Virus record (IMG/VR): IMGVR_UViG_3300027906_000003 | Coordinates: 1 to 64,000 of that record | Direction: 5' to 3' (one strand) | Source: a virus | Length of the DNA: 64,000 nt | Shown: positions 8,312-15,488 of the stretch, piece after piece | Layout of the letters: every line of letters begins with the position of its first letter | Numbering within the stretch: the first letter of the stretch is position 1 | The notes under the pieces: generated by a model | Told to the model about the DNA's origin: nothing | Seen by the model: only the letters and a program-made list of their open reading frames with translations | Database searches by the model: none | Translations under genes and position numbers: made by a program

Positions 8312-9221
8312 TATTCCAGTCACAGCAGTTGACCAATACGATTTTCTCCAGCACAGAAGAGAGCAGGAAGAAAAACATTGGAAGAAAAATAGTGGAAGTA
8401 ATCCATTAGATTCTATTCTTACTGTAGAGGTTAATACAACAGAACTATGTAATCGTAAGTGTGTGTTTTGTCCTAGAAGTGACCCAAATGTTTATGACAA
8501 TAAAAACTTACATCTTACAGTTAAAGGTGCAAGAATAATCTCAGAAGAGTTGGCCGATAATGGGTACCAAGGAAAGATTTCCTTTAGTGGATTTGGGGAG
8601 AATCTCCTAAATCCAAACTTTATAGAAATAGTTAAAGAGTTTCATTTAAATCTTCCAATGGCAACATTAGAATGTAATACAAACGGAGATAAACTTACAG
8701 AAGATTATGTCCATTCATTATACAAATCAGGATTATCTTTACTCTATATTAATCTATATGATGGTATAGAACAGATGGAACATTTCGACAAGATGATGAA
8801 GAATGTGAGAGAAGAACAATACAAATATAGGTTACATTGGGGAGACTTTGAGAAACATGGATTAATATTAAACAATCGTAGTGGTGTTATGGATTGGGTT
8901 GGCATAGAAGAGTCAGACATTCAATCACTTAAAGGTAAACCTTGTCACTATCCATTTTATAAAATGTTTGTGGATTGGAATGGTGATGTATTGTTTTGTT
9001 CTAACGATTGGGGTAAAGAACATGTTGTAGGTAATCTTATGCAATCCACTTTACACGAAGTATGGTTTAGTAAACCAATGAACAAGATTAGAAAGAGATT
9101 AATGAAAGGAGATAGAAGTCATTCTCCTTGCAACAAGTGTAGTGTAGATGGTTCACTATTTGGAAAACCGTCATTTGATATAGTTAAGGAATATTATGAA
9201 AGTAGCAATAACAGGAAGTAG
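8301..9221 (+). CDS. Radical SAM protein with C-terminal SPASM-like domain
   Basis: Radical SAM enzymes cleave S-adenosylmethionine with a 4Fe-4S cluster to start radical chemistry. The cluster motif CNRKCVFC (C50, C54, C57) is intact, followed by FSGFGENLLNP, the usual GGE-like SAM-binding region, and LECNTNG. The C-terminal part has C215, C233 and CNKC (C277, C280) in an FVDWNGDVLFC context, typical of SPASM domains that hold extra clusters and act on peptides or sugars. The 306-residue protein overlaps the next gene (SDR) by 26 bases, suggesting a joint pathway. The substrate is unknown. Confidence 0.85.
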   Translation: MSRNIPVTAVDQYDFLQHRREQEEKHWKKNSGSNPLDSILTVEVNTTELCNRKCVFCPRSDPNVYDNKNLHLTVKGARIISEELADNGYQGKISFSGFGENLLNPNFIEIVKEFHLNLPMATLECNTNGDKLTEDYVHSLYKSGLSLLYINLYDGIEQMEHFDKMMKNVREEQYKYRLHWGDFEKHGLILNNRSGVMDWVGIEESDIQSLKGKPCHYPFYKMFVDWNGDVLFCSNDWGKEHVVGNLMQSTLHEVWFSKPMNKIRKRLMKGDRSHSPCNKCSVDGSLFGKPSFDIVKEYYESSNNRK

Positions 9222-9777
9222 TGGTCTTGCAAAGATTATAAAAGATACACTAGAGTCAACACCTTTCGGAGGACAAACAATTGAAGTGTCAACTATTCGT
9301 TGTGAAGATATTACAATGAATGGAGAGAATTGTTGGATATACAATGGTCATAGTCCTTGTGATGTTCTTATTAACTTTGCACACCAAGACCAAGCAAAGA
9401 TTCTAGGGATAACTCATCGTGCATGGCAAAGTGATAAGACAAAATACATTATCAATATCTCCAGTCGTGCAAGTCAACCAAACATATCAAAAGGTTATGA
9501 GTATGCAAGTGATAAAGCACAACTCAACCACCTTGCAAATAATCTAACTTACAACTCAGATAAAAGATATAAAATGACCACAATTAATCTTGGTCTTTTA
9601 AACCATGAAGATTTACCAAGTGTCAAACACCAAGATGTTGCAGGTCTTATACACAAACTTATAACATCTTATCCAGATTATGAGATAACAGATGTCACCT
9701 TACAGGCACATGCAAACTATCAGGATATACAAAGTGAGAAAGAAATGTTAATGGAGATGGAAAGATTTACTAAATAA
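9196..9777 (+). CDS. Short-chain dehydrogenase/reductase-like NAD(P)-binding protein
   Basis: The 193-residue protein has the Rossmann nucleotide motif TGSSGLA (residues 6-12), a DVLINFAH segment (equivalent to the NAG motif), a serine pair S89/S90 after a hydrophobic strand, and the catalytic Y103-x3-K107. All three parts of an SDR active site are therefore present, although the protein is shorter than the usual 240-260 residues and seems to lack the substrate-binding C-terminus. It overlaps the radical SAM gene by 26 bases and is likely co-translated with it. Confidence 0.72.
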   Translation: MKVAITGSSGLAKIIKDTLESTPFGGQTIEVSTIRCEDITMNGENCWIYNGHSPCDVLINFAHQDQAKILGITHRAWQSDKTKYIINISSRASQPNISKGYEYASDKAQLNHLANNLTYNSDKRYKMTTINLGLLNHEDLPSVKHQDVAGLIHKLITSYPDYEITDVTLQAHANYQDIQSEKEMLMEMERFTK

Positions 9778-9781
9778 TAGT

Positions 9782-10030
9782 ATGAGTATAGAATATAACG
9801 ATTTCGGTTTCACCGCTATGGACGCAGATGAGTTAGCATCTGTAGACACAAAGATAGTAGAAAAAACCACAACAGCAACAGAAGTTATCAATAAACTGGA
9901 CAACTTCGTCAGACCTCTATTGGAGAATCTTGCTAAAGATTCAGACAAAGACTACATCTATTGGCCAAAAAGGGTCGATATCATAAACGCAAAGCTAAAA
10001 GAATTAGACGAAATTCAAAAAGCACTTTAG
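9782..10030 (+). CDS. Small conserved phage protein
   Basis: This 82-residue acidic, helical protein begins NDFGFTAMDADEL and ends in YIYWPKRVDIINAKLKEL. The FGFTA start and DYIYWP element are familiar from small proteins of marine T4-like phages, but no function is assigned. It is the last gene before a sigma70-type promoter and so ends the first operon block. Confidence 0.55.
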   Translation: MSIEYNDFGFTAMDADELASVDTKIVEKTTTATEVINKLDNFVRPLLENLAKDSDKDYIYWPKRVDIINAKLKELDEIQKAL

Positions 10031-10041
10031 TCAAAAACCAT

Positions 10042-10071
10042 TTGACAAAGCCCACCACTTTTTTATATAAT
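10042..10071 (+). promoter_or_regulatory. Sigma70-like promoter
   Basis: TTGACA (10042-10047), an 18-base spacer and TATAAT (10066-10071) match both consensus hexamers perfectly. It lies 33 bases before the start of the small gene at 10104 and would drive the following array of small genes early in infection. Confidence 0.85.
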
Positions 10072-10103
10072 AGTATCTATTGAATTAAACATAGGAGTTT
10101 AAC

Positions 10104-10337
10104 ATGGATGATGCAACAATGAAGTTGGTCAAATTGGGTAGGGAAATGATTACTCAGGCAGAAGAGAACAAAGTATTTGCAAAAGATGATATGAAATGGA
10201 ATACATGTGTGGTTGCTGGTAATAAACTTACCACAATAGGAACGGTTTGGGGTTTACAAGATGTAAAGGATTTAAAGAAGACTGAACGAGAGATTGTTCT
10301 GGAATTCTTAGATTTAAACAAGGGTTTACTTGCATGA
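10104..10337 (+). CDS. Small hypothetical protein
   Basis: The 77-residue product is not recognised. It has an amphipathic N-terminal helix (MKLVKLGREMITQAEENK) and an AGNKLTTIGTVWGLQDVKDLKK centre. The start follows TAGGAG at good spacing and sits directly downstream of a consensus sigma70 promoter, so it should be among the most strongly and earliest expressed genes here. It overlaps the next gene by four bases (ATGA). Confidence 0.6.
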   Translation: MDDATMKLVKLGREMITQAEENKVFAKDDMKWNTCVVAGNKLTTIGTVWGLQDVKDLKKTEREIVLEFLDLNKGLLA

Positions 10338-10516
10338 GAGTATTAGTAGAATCATATGGTGATGTAAGAATCTTCTCAGAAAGACCATTCGGTTATAAAA
10401 GATATATTGTTGAGTGGCCAACTCACACACAAATTTTTAGTGGTCTTTGGTATAACGAAAAAACAGTGAGAGAGATTGTTGAAGAGTTTTTAAATAGGGG
10501 CTCTGAGCTCGGGTAG
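10334..10516 (+). CDS. Small hypothetical protein
   Basis: The 60-residue product starts on an ATGA overlap with the previous stop. The sequence (VLVESYGDVRIF, then YIVEWPTHTQIFSGLWYNEKTV) has alternating hydrophobic residues suggesting a small beta-sheet protein. No family is recognised. Confidence 0.5.
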   Translation: MRVLVESYGDVRIFSERPFGYKRYIVEWPTHTQIFSGLWYNEKTVREIVEEFLNRGSELG

Positions 10517-10521
10517 GGATA

Positions 10522-10605
10522 ATGGGTCAAGTATCACAAAATCCACAAGCATTAATACGATTGATGTGTGCGACCCACCCGCCAACTTTTTGGAGAAGTG
10601 TATGA
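10522..10605 (+). CDS. Possible tiny gene (27 aa)
   Basis: A short frame beginning MGQVSQNPQALIRLM has a purine-rich AGGG six bases before its ATG and ends in an ATGA overlap with the next tiny frame. Coupling by ATGA is the rule in this array, which favours a real gene, but length alone allows chance. Confidence 0.35.
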   Translation: MGQVSQNPQALIRLMCATHPPTFWRSV

Positions 10606-10679
10606 ATGACGAAAGAATACTATGGTATTGTTTTATAGGACTATGTCTTACATGTCTTTATACAGTCTTATTTCTATAG
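10602..10679 (+). CDS. Possible tiny membrane peptide (25 aa)
   Basis: The frame encodes four to six polar residues and then an almost wholly hydrophobic stretch (ILWYCFIGLCLTCLYTVLFL), the form of a single-span membrane peptide. GGAG lies eight bases upstream. Its stop codon abuts the repeated promoter at 10678. Confidence 0.4.
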   Translation: MNDERILWYCFIGLCLTCLYTVLFL

Positions 10680-10712
10680 GGCTTGACAATGCGTATCATT
10701 TTTTGATACCAT
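10678..10712 (+). promoter_or_regulatory. Repeated promoter/operator, copy 1
   Basis: TTGACA (10683-10688) is followed after 18 bases by an extended -10 (TG at 10704-10705, TACCAT 10707-10712). A perfect dyad GTATCA-N5-TGATAC (10693-10709) fills the spacer. The same 35 bases recur at 11031-11065. A dyad between -35 and -10 is where a repressor would occlude polymerase. Confidence 0.7.
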
Positions 10713-10739
10713 GGTTGTATAGATTGAAAAAGGAGATAT

Positions 10740-11039
10740 ATGAAATTTAACGCAATATTAAGAGTCCCAAAAGGTGACGAAGGAATACTTGATTCTAAGA
10801 AAATATTAAACTTTGTCCACGGACTAGGTTGGAGGACATCAGAAGTCAGAGGTTCTTATAACAAATACTGGATTACTCATAAAGTCGAAGACGGAAAAAA
10901 ATTAGAGTTAATCGATGGTTCAAAATACTACAAATTAGTTATCAACTCAAATGAGTTTGGTATCGAATGTGGTGGTGATTTAAATGGTTGGCAGTTTGCT
11001 GGAGAATTTAGAGACGCAATTAAATCATCTAGGGCTTGA
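10740..11039 (+). CDS. Hypothetical protein under repeated promoter copy 1
   Basis: The 99-residue product begins MKFNAILRVPKGDEG and contains VHGLGWRTSEVRGSYNKYWI and FGIECGGDLNGWQFAGEF. It looks like a small alpha/beta protein; no family is recognised. AAGGAG sits six bases upstream. Its stop codon lies inside the -35 box of promoter copy 2. Confidence 0.55.
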   Translation: MKFNAILRVPKGDEGILDSKKILNFVHGLGWRTSEVRGSYNKYWITHKVEDGKKLELIDGSKYYKLVINSNEFGIECGGDLNGWQFAGEFRDAIKSSRA

Positions 11040-11065
11040 CAATGCGTATCATTTTTTGATACCAT
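11031..11065 (+). promoter_or_regulatory. Repeated promoter/operator, copy 2
   Basis: Identical over 35 bases to 10678-10712: TTGACA 11036-11041, TG at 11057-11058, TACCAT 11060-11065 and dyad 11046-11062. The similarity continues less strictly as TATAGAT then GAAAAGGAGA up to the start of the next gene, so the whole regulatory segment looks duplicated. Confidence 0.7.
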
Positions 11066-11093
11066 ATAACTATAGATGAGAAAAGGAGACAAT

Positions 11094-11471
11094 ATGAAAA
11101 ATCTAATTGAGTATGTAGAAAGTCTTTGTGAAGATTTGACTACACTAAATCACAGTCGTTGGGACCATTGCAAAGAGCGTGGTGCTTATTATGGTTATAA
11201 ATCAGGTAGTAAGTATATCAAAGTGATATCATACGATGATTCAAATGGTGGTGGTGCTTCAGTATGGGGTTTCATCAACAAATCAAATCCAAAATTCAAA
11301 GAAGGAGATGTTCTTCTCGCTGCTGGGTGGGGAACTCCTGCCTTAAACAAAGCAAGAGGTAATCTCATAGACGGTTATCCAGTTCTTGAAATGGGTGATA
11401 GATTCATGTATGGTCCTGGATATTGTTCAGGTGCTATTGCAGGAACACCAAGAAACGGAGACTTTGTTTAA
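11094..11471 (+). CDS. Hypothetical protein under repeated promoter copy 2
   Basis: The ATG at 11094 was chosen over an in-frame ATG at 11076 because AAGGAG (11083-11088) serves the later one. The 125-residue product has a helical N-terminus (MKNLIEYVESLCEDLTTL) and a glycine-rich beta region (SNGGGASVWGFINK, DVLLAAGWGTPAL, FMYGPGYCSGAIAG). Function is unknown. It overlaps the next gene by TAATG. Confidence 0.6.
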   Translation: MKNLIEYVESLCEDLTTLNHSRWDHCKERGAYYGYKSGSKYIKVISYDDSNGGGASVWGFINKSNPKFKEGDVLLAAGWGTPALNKARGNLIDGYPVLEMGDRFMYGPGYCSGAIAGTPRNGDFV

Positions 11472-11665
11472 TGGATAATTTATACGATATCAAATACGCC
11501 AATCTTCCTATGAATGTAAGGAATCACAAGTTCGTTTTAGATTTCTTAAAGGCGAATCCTTCAAGAATTAGGTATAGAGGCAAATCAATTCCAGGTGTTT
11601 ATAAGAGAGCACCTCATCACTGCATTAAAGAATATGCAACAACTTTCACAATTTATCCGAGGTAA
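11471..11665 (+). CDS. Small basic hypothetical protein
   Basis: The 64-residue product starts on the TAATG overlap. It is basic and aromatic (NHKFVLDFLKANPSRIRYRGKS, YKRAPHHCIKEYATTF). No family is recognised. Confidence 0.5.
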   Translation: MDNLYDIKYANLPMNVRNHKFVLDFLKANPSRIRYRGKSIPGVYKRAPHHCIKEYATTFTIYPR

Positions 11666-11670
11666 TTATT

Positions 11671-12063
11671 ATGCAAACAATACAATTTATACCATGCACT
11701 GAGGGCGGTGCAGGAACTTCATTGAGAGGTTCTATCAATGCTTCAACTAGTCAGTTGAAAGAAATGTTCGGTGACCCTTGGTATGAGGGCATCGGTGACA
11801 AAATCACTACAGACTTTTGTATTGATTATCAAGTCAGTGACGGTGAGGGTGACAGAAAATATGGTACCTTTACTGTTTACGATTGGCATTATGCCAGAAA
11901 TCTGCATGATGATTATGCAGAAACAGAATGGAATATCGGCGGTAAGTCATATGATGATTACGAGGCTGCTAGTCTGGCGTTAGATATTTTTAAAGAAACA
12001 GATGAGAGTTTAGTGTTTGCTAAACTACATGAGGTTCCTAAAGACCAGGAGTTTTTCTTATGA
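11671..12063 (+). CDS. Hypothetical protein
   Basis: The 130-residue acidic product contains EGGAGTSLRGSI, FGDPWYEGIGDKITTDF and a tyrosine-rich centre. The sequence reads as a small beta-rich globular protein. A weak AGG precedes the start, and it overlaps the following gene by four bases (ATGA). No family is recognised. Confidence 0.55.
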   Translation: MQTIQFIPCTEGGAGTSLRGSINASTSQLKEMFGDPWYEGIGDKITTDFCIDYQVSDGEGDRKYGTFTVYDWHYARNLHDDYAETEWNIGGKSYDDYEAASLALDIFKETDESLVFAKLHEVPKDQEFFL

Positions 12064-12272
12064 GTGGAGAATTATTAAAAGCACATCACGAGATATTATC
12101 TGATACAAGTGATGGTAAACTTACAGCAGAAGAAGTTTACAATTTAGAAACATATGGTGCCAAACATCCAAGTGAGTTTGATACTGGAGAAAACGAACTG
12201 CAACCAGGTGAATGTATTTGTGGTGAGTTTAATTGTAAAGAAGAGTATGTCCATTGGACATCAGGATGGTAA
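12060..12272 (+). CDS. Small acidic hypothetical protein
   Basis: The 70-residue product begins with an ATGA overlap. It has a helical N-terminal half and a C-terminal CICGEFNCKEEYVHW segment whose three cysteines and one histidine could bind a metal, although the full pattern of a known zinc finger is not met. Confidence 0.5.
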   Translation: MSGELLKAHHEILSDTSDGKLTAEEVYNLETYGAKHPSEFDTGENELQPGECICGEFNCKEEYVHWTSGW

Positions 12273-12273
12273 T

Positions 12274-12402
12274 ATGAATACATTTATTGGAATTATACTT
12301 ACAATTATTATGGGACTATTTGCATTCTATTCATGTGTAATAGTAGAAGAACAGAAACGAGGTGAGAAGATAACCTTACCTTGGGAGAAAGACGATGAGT
12401 AA
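12274..12402 (+). CDS. Small single-pass membrane protein (42 aa)
   Basis: The frame encodes a clear N-terminal membrane segment (TFIGIILTIIMGLFAFYSCV) followed by a charged tail (EEQKRGEKITLPWEKDDE). It overlaps the start of the secreted cell-wall hydrolase by eight bases. Position and topology make it a candidate lysis accessory such as a holin or spanin-like factor, which is inference only. Confidence 0.5.
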   Translation: MNTFIGIILTIIMGLFAFYSCVIVEEQKRGEKITLPWEKDDE

Positions 12403-12907
12403 ACAGTATCGAGCGTTTATGGTAGGCATGGGTTTCGGTGCTTTACTTATGTTTATATTATTATTTCCGTCTACATTGTCAGCGTCAGATGAGAATGGTG
12501 AAACAGTTTGTCTTGCAAAGAACATTTACTTCGAGGCAGGTAATCAACCACTTGCAGGTAAAGTTGCAGTTGCACAAGTTGTTCTAAACAGAATCGAACA
12601 TAGTTCATATGAAGAAACTATTTGTGGTGTTGTTTATCAAGCACAATGGAGAACTAACTACAAAGGCAACATGGTACCAGTCAGAAACAAATGTCAGTTC
12701 AGTTGGTTCTGCGATGGTAAATCAGATGAACCTTTAGACACGGATACATTCTTTGAATCGTATCTAATTGCACAAGATGTTATTATGGGTAAGTATCCAG
12801 ACATTACAGAGGGTGCAACACATTATCATTCTATTATGGTTGAACCCTATTGGGCAGATACCTTAAATGAAACAGTTCAAATAACAGACCATATATTTTA
12901 CAAATGA
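12395..12907 (+). CDS. SleB/CwlJ-type cell-wall hydrolase with N-terminal signal/anchor
   Basis: Residues about 10-32 form a signal peptide or anchor (GMGFGALLMFILLFPSTLSA). Residues 38-170 match the SleB-like hydrolase fold: LAKNIYFEAGNQPLAGKVAVAQVVLNR contains the likely catalytic glutamate in EAG, then CQFSWFCDGK and ATHYHS near the end. Family members are lytic transglycosylase-like enzymes acting on peptidoglycan. The signal suggests host Sec export or membrane tethering, as in signal-arrest endolysins. It is the only separate peptidoglycan hydrolase in the window, so it is the best endolysin candidate. Confidence 0.82.
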   Translation: MSKQYRAFMVGMGFGALLMFILLFPSTLSASDENGETVCLAKNIYFEAGNQPLAGKVAVAQVVLNRIEHSSYEETICGVVYQAQWRTNYKGNMVPVRNKCQFSWFCDGKSDEPLDTDTFFESYLIAQDVIMGKYPDITEGATHYHSIMVEPYWADTLNETVQITDHIFYK

Positions 12908-13125
12908 GAAAAGAAGAATTAGTTACCCTATTTGAGAAACTTCACCATGAAGACACAAACGGAAAGATTGAAGCAGTTGTTCATGATGTCAATGGTGGTA
13001 TGTTCAAAACAGATAGTATTAGATTAGACATGGACGGTGGAAGACTTATCATATGTCAAATGAATAGTCCATGTTATGAGTCTAACAAAGAGAATTGGAA
13101 ACAAGAATTGGAGTTTGTAAAATGA
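12904..13125 (+). CDS. Small hypothetical protein
   Basis: The 73-residue product overlaps the hydrolase stop by four bases (ATGA). It has an amphipathic helix (KEELVTLFEKLHHED) then a beta-type segment (KIEAVVHDVNGG, RLIICQMNSPC). No function is recognised. Confidence 0.5.
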   Translation: MRKEELVTLFEKLHHEDTNGKIEAVVHDVNGGMFKTDSIRLDMDGGRLIICQMNSPCYESNKENWKQELEFVK

Positions 13126-13289
13126 ATGATAAATGTATATCGTGTGGAAATGAAACAAGGTTTCCAAAAGAAACTTCGATAGAGGAAAGGAATAATTATA
13201 TCATCGGTGCCGGACAACTATGTCGTGTGTGCCATGATAAGATTTATAAAATGGAGAAAAATCTCAATTTCAAAGGAGAAGAAGAATGA
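13122..13289 (+). CDS. Small zinc-ribbon-like protein (55 aa)
   Basis: CISC near the N-terminus and CRVC about 34 residues later give a CxxC-CxxC pair typical of a small zinc ribbon. It starts on an ATGA overlap and ends on another. It probably acts as a small nucleic-acid or protein adaptor, but nothing identifies a partner. Confidence 0.55.
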   Translation: MNDKCISCGNETRFPKETSIEERNNYIIGAGQLCRVCHDKIYKMEKNLNFKGEEE

Positions 13290-13648
13290 CTAAGAAAACG
13301 AAAATGAAAATAACAAGTGCGATGTTGACTGGACTTAAAATAGTCTCAACAATATTCGTAGTTGTTGGGTTAACACTTGCAATGAGTGGGAACTTTCACA
13401 TGGAAATTTATAGTCTATCTTCCATAATGATTGGTTGTGTAGGTTATATGATTCATAGTGTTAAATCAAATGACCATATGATACTATTGATTAGTGTTGC
13501 AGGTTTTACACTTGCAGGTAATCTTTTCTTAAGCACACCAACAGCATTGTTGATTGCAGAGAATTATGGTATTGCATTAACAGAAGAACAAGGTTGGTTT
13601 GCACAATATGGAAATATTTTAATATCTATCATTAAGGAGTTAGTATAA
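13286..13648 (+). CDS. Multi-pass membrane protein
   Basis: The 120-residue product has three hydrophobic segments: about 16-34 (LKIVSTIFVVVGLTLAM), 42-58 (SLSSIMIGCVGYMI) and 66-92 (MILLISVAGFTLAGNLFLST), with a basic N-terminus. The three-span layout and size fit a holin, but no holin family is recognised. Its nearness to the SleB-type hydrolase supports that reading. Confidence 0.6.
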   Translation: MTKKTKMKITSAMLTGLKIVSTIFVVVGLTLAMSGNFHMEIYSLSSIMIGCVGYMIHSVKSNDHMILLISVAGFTLAGNLFLSTPTALLIAENYGIALTEEQGWFAQYGNILISIIKELV

Positions 13649-13932
13649 TGTATGATAAACCAGAAACTCATAGAGAGTTCCTCATAGACACAAATTACAT
13701 TAATAGTGGTGTTCAACATCGTTATAAATTCAATAATGGTTATGGTGCAAGTGTTGTTAAACATGACCATAGTTATGGTGGAAAGAATGGATTGTGGGAA
13801 ATTGCTGTCTTAGATTTTCACCTTGACGATTCAGGTGCCTTATGTTATGATAGTGGTATAACAGAAGATGTTATTGGTCACCTCGATTGGAGAATGGTCA
13901 CAAATGTCTTAGACCAGGTGAAACAATTATGA
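13648..13932 (+). CDS. Hypothetical phage protein
   Basis: The 94-residue product contains HRYKFNNGYGASVVKHDHSYGG, followed by LWEIAVLDF and GHLDWRMVTNVLDQV. The pattern is a compact alpha/beta protein of the kind found in several T4-like phages. It starts at TAATG overlap with the membrane protein and overlaps the next gene by four bases. Function is unknown. Confidence 0.55.
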   Translation: MYDKPETHREFLIDTNYINSGVQHRYKFNNGYGASVVKHDHSYGGKNGLWEIAVLDFHLDDSGALCYDSGITEDVIGHLDWRMVTNVLDQVKQL

Positions 13933-14474
13933 ATCTATTTTACTTACATGAAGAATCTGAAACAAGTGCAAAGTTGCATTGTGACAAACATGTAGTTAAA
14001 ATGATTATCGAGTATGCTCAAATGTTATCTACAGCACATAGAGTATTAGACGGCAAACCTTATGTTGAACAAAACTTGGGTTTAGGTGGTCGTAGAATTC
14101 AGAGGTGGAAACATCCAAATCCATGTATGGAAAAAACCTTATACAAGGCATCGCATGTAAATCATCCTAGTGCTGTATGGGTTCGTGAATCAGCAGTTCA
14201 GTATCAATACATGTATGATATGTTTGTTGCATTGTGCGATGAATACAAATTTAGATATGGTAAGGTTCATATGACAGATACTAAACTACGAGTTGTTCTT
14301 GATGAGATTCCAAGAAACTTACAGTTAGGTGATTGGCGAGAACCACCTCAATGTATGCCAGATGATGTGAAAGTTCCTGGAGATTCTATTTCTGCGTATC
14401 ATAAATACTACAAAGAATACAAAACACCTTTTGCAAGGTGGACTGGCAGACCAGTTCCAGAATTTATGATGTAA
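13929..14474 (+). CDS. Conserved phage protein with HCDKHVVK signature
   Basis: The ATG at 13929 (ATGA overlap) gives 181 residues beginning NLFYLHEESETSAKLHCDKHVVK, followed by MLSTAHRVLDG, NHPSAVWVRES and a C-terminal YHKYYKEYKTPFARW. This histidine- and tryptophan-rich family occurs widely in tailed phages without an established function. The conserved HCDKH and HPSAVW elements look like an active or metal site. Confidence 0.62.
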   Translation: MNLFYLHEESETSAKLHCDKHVVKMIIEYAQMLSTAHRVLDGKPYVEQNLGLGGRRIQRWKHPNPCMEKTLYKASHVNHPSAVWVRESAVQYQYMYDMFVALCDEYKFRYGKVHMTDTKLRVVLDEIPRNLQLGDWREPPQCMPDDVKVPGDSISAYHKYYKEYKTPFARWTGRPVPEFMM

Positions 14475-14476
14475 TT

Positions 14477-14806
14477 ATGCCCTTATACGAATTTTATAAT
14501 GAAGAGATTGATGAGTCATATGAAATGATGATGACCTATGACAACAAGGTCAAATATCTCAAAAAGAATCCCCATATCAGAGAAATCATCGGTGCACCGA
14601 ACATAGTTGGTGGTCATGGTGATAGAGTAAAAACAGATAGTGGTTTTAAAGATGTCTTAAACAAAGTTGGAAATAATTTCCCTGGTTCTCCACTCCATGA
14701 TAGACATGGAAGTAAAGATATCAAAACAGAAAAGACTAAAAGAATCGTGGATAAACATGTCAAAATGCAGACGAGAAATCGCCTAGACAAATCAAAAAAG
14801 AAGTAG
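14477..14806 (+). CDS. FmdB-like small phage regulatory-type protein (zinc cysteines absent)
   Basis: MPLYEFYNEE at the start and APNIVGGHG, DSGFKDVL and a basic C-terminus resemble the phage FmdB-like family, whose bacterial relatives carry a zinc ribbon. The cysteines are missing here, as is usual in the phage versions. The ATG at 14477 gives 109 residues. The lysine-rich tail (KMQTRNRLDKSKKK) suggests nucleic-acid contact. Function is not established. Confidence 0.55.
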   Translation: MPLYEFYNEEIDESYEMMMTYDNKVKYLKKNPHIREIIGAPNIVGGHGDRVKTDSGFKDVLNKVGNNFPGSPLHDRHGSKDIKTEKTKRIVDKHVKMQTRNRLDKSKKK

Positions 14807-14810
14807 TATA

Positions 14811-15488
14811 ATGTATAGAATGACAAATCATATTGAGATAACGGATTTAGAAAATCTGCAAGCAAAGACCATAAATGATGATGGTAAAAGATTATATAAA
14901 TTTGAGGGTATTGACGATAAGTATCCTTCGGTGACAACAGTCACAGGTCTCTTAAATAGAGAACACATTAAACTCTGGAGAAAAAGAGTTGGAGAAGAGA
15001 CTGCAAACAAGATTACAGCATCAGCAACAAAACGAGGAACAAACTTCCACCAATTAGTAGAAGATTATCTTCGTGCTGAGAAAGATATTGTATTGGACAA
15101 TCCTTTACAGAGAGGTATGTTCAATGCAATGCAACCAGTTTTAGACGAAATAATACCACTTGCTTTAGAGGCACCTTTGTTCTCACCTAATCTTAAAATG
15201 GCAGGTCGTGTTGATTGTGTAGGTATCTTTGATGAGAAACTTTGCATTATAGATTTCAAAACAAGTTCAAAGTATAAAGAAGAATACATGGCAAAACCAT
15301 GGTATATTCAAATGACTGCTTATGCTTTAATGGTGGAAGAATTAACAGGTCAGGCAGTAGAAGAATGTATAGCTTTAGTTGCAGTAGAAGGACTTAACGC
15401 ATTTCAAATGTTTGTATGTGACCCTTTAGACTATGTTGATGATTTAGTTGGATTAAGAAAACAATATGAGAATGTATATGGAATTTAA
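14811..15488 (+). CDS. PD-(D/E)XK exonuclease, RecB/Cas4/MGME1-like
   Basis: The 225-residue protein shows the ordered signature of this nuclease group: ATKRGTNFHQLVEDYL (helix with conserved H), GRVDCVG (first aspartate), then LCIIDFKTSS (D-x-K core) and YIQMTAYALMVEEL (Q-x3-Y motif IV). Members are single-strand exonucleases similar to mitochondrial MGME1. In T4-like marine phages it sits with replication genes, as here. An in-frame ATG at 14820 is an alternative start; neither has a strong ribosome site. Confidence 0.82.
   Translation: MYRMTNHIEITDLENLQAKTINDDGKRLYKFEGIDDKYPSVTTVTGLLNREHIKLWRKRVGEETANKITASATKRGTNFHQLVEDYLRAEKDIVLDNPLQRGMFNAMQPVLDEIIPLALEAPLFSPNLKMAGRVDCVGIFDEKLCIIDFKTSSKYKEEYMAKPWYIQMTAYALMVEELTGQAVEECIALVAVEGLNAFQMFVCDPLDYVDDLVGLRKQYENVYGI

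Noticed and set aside
14477-14806. Zinc-ribbon regulator of FmdB type
   Set aside because: The metal-binding cysteines are absent, so only an FmdB-like label is kept and no regulatory function is claimed.
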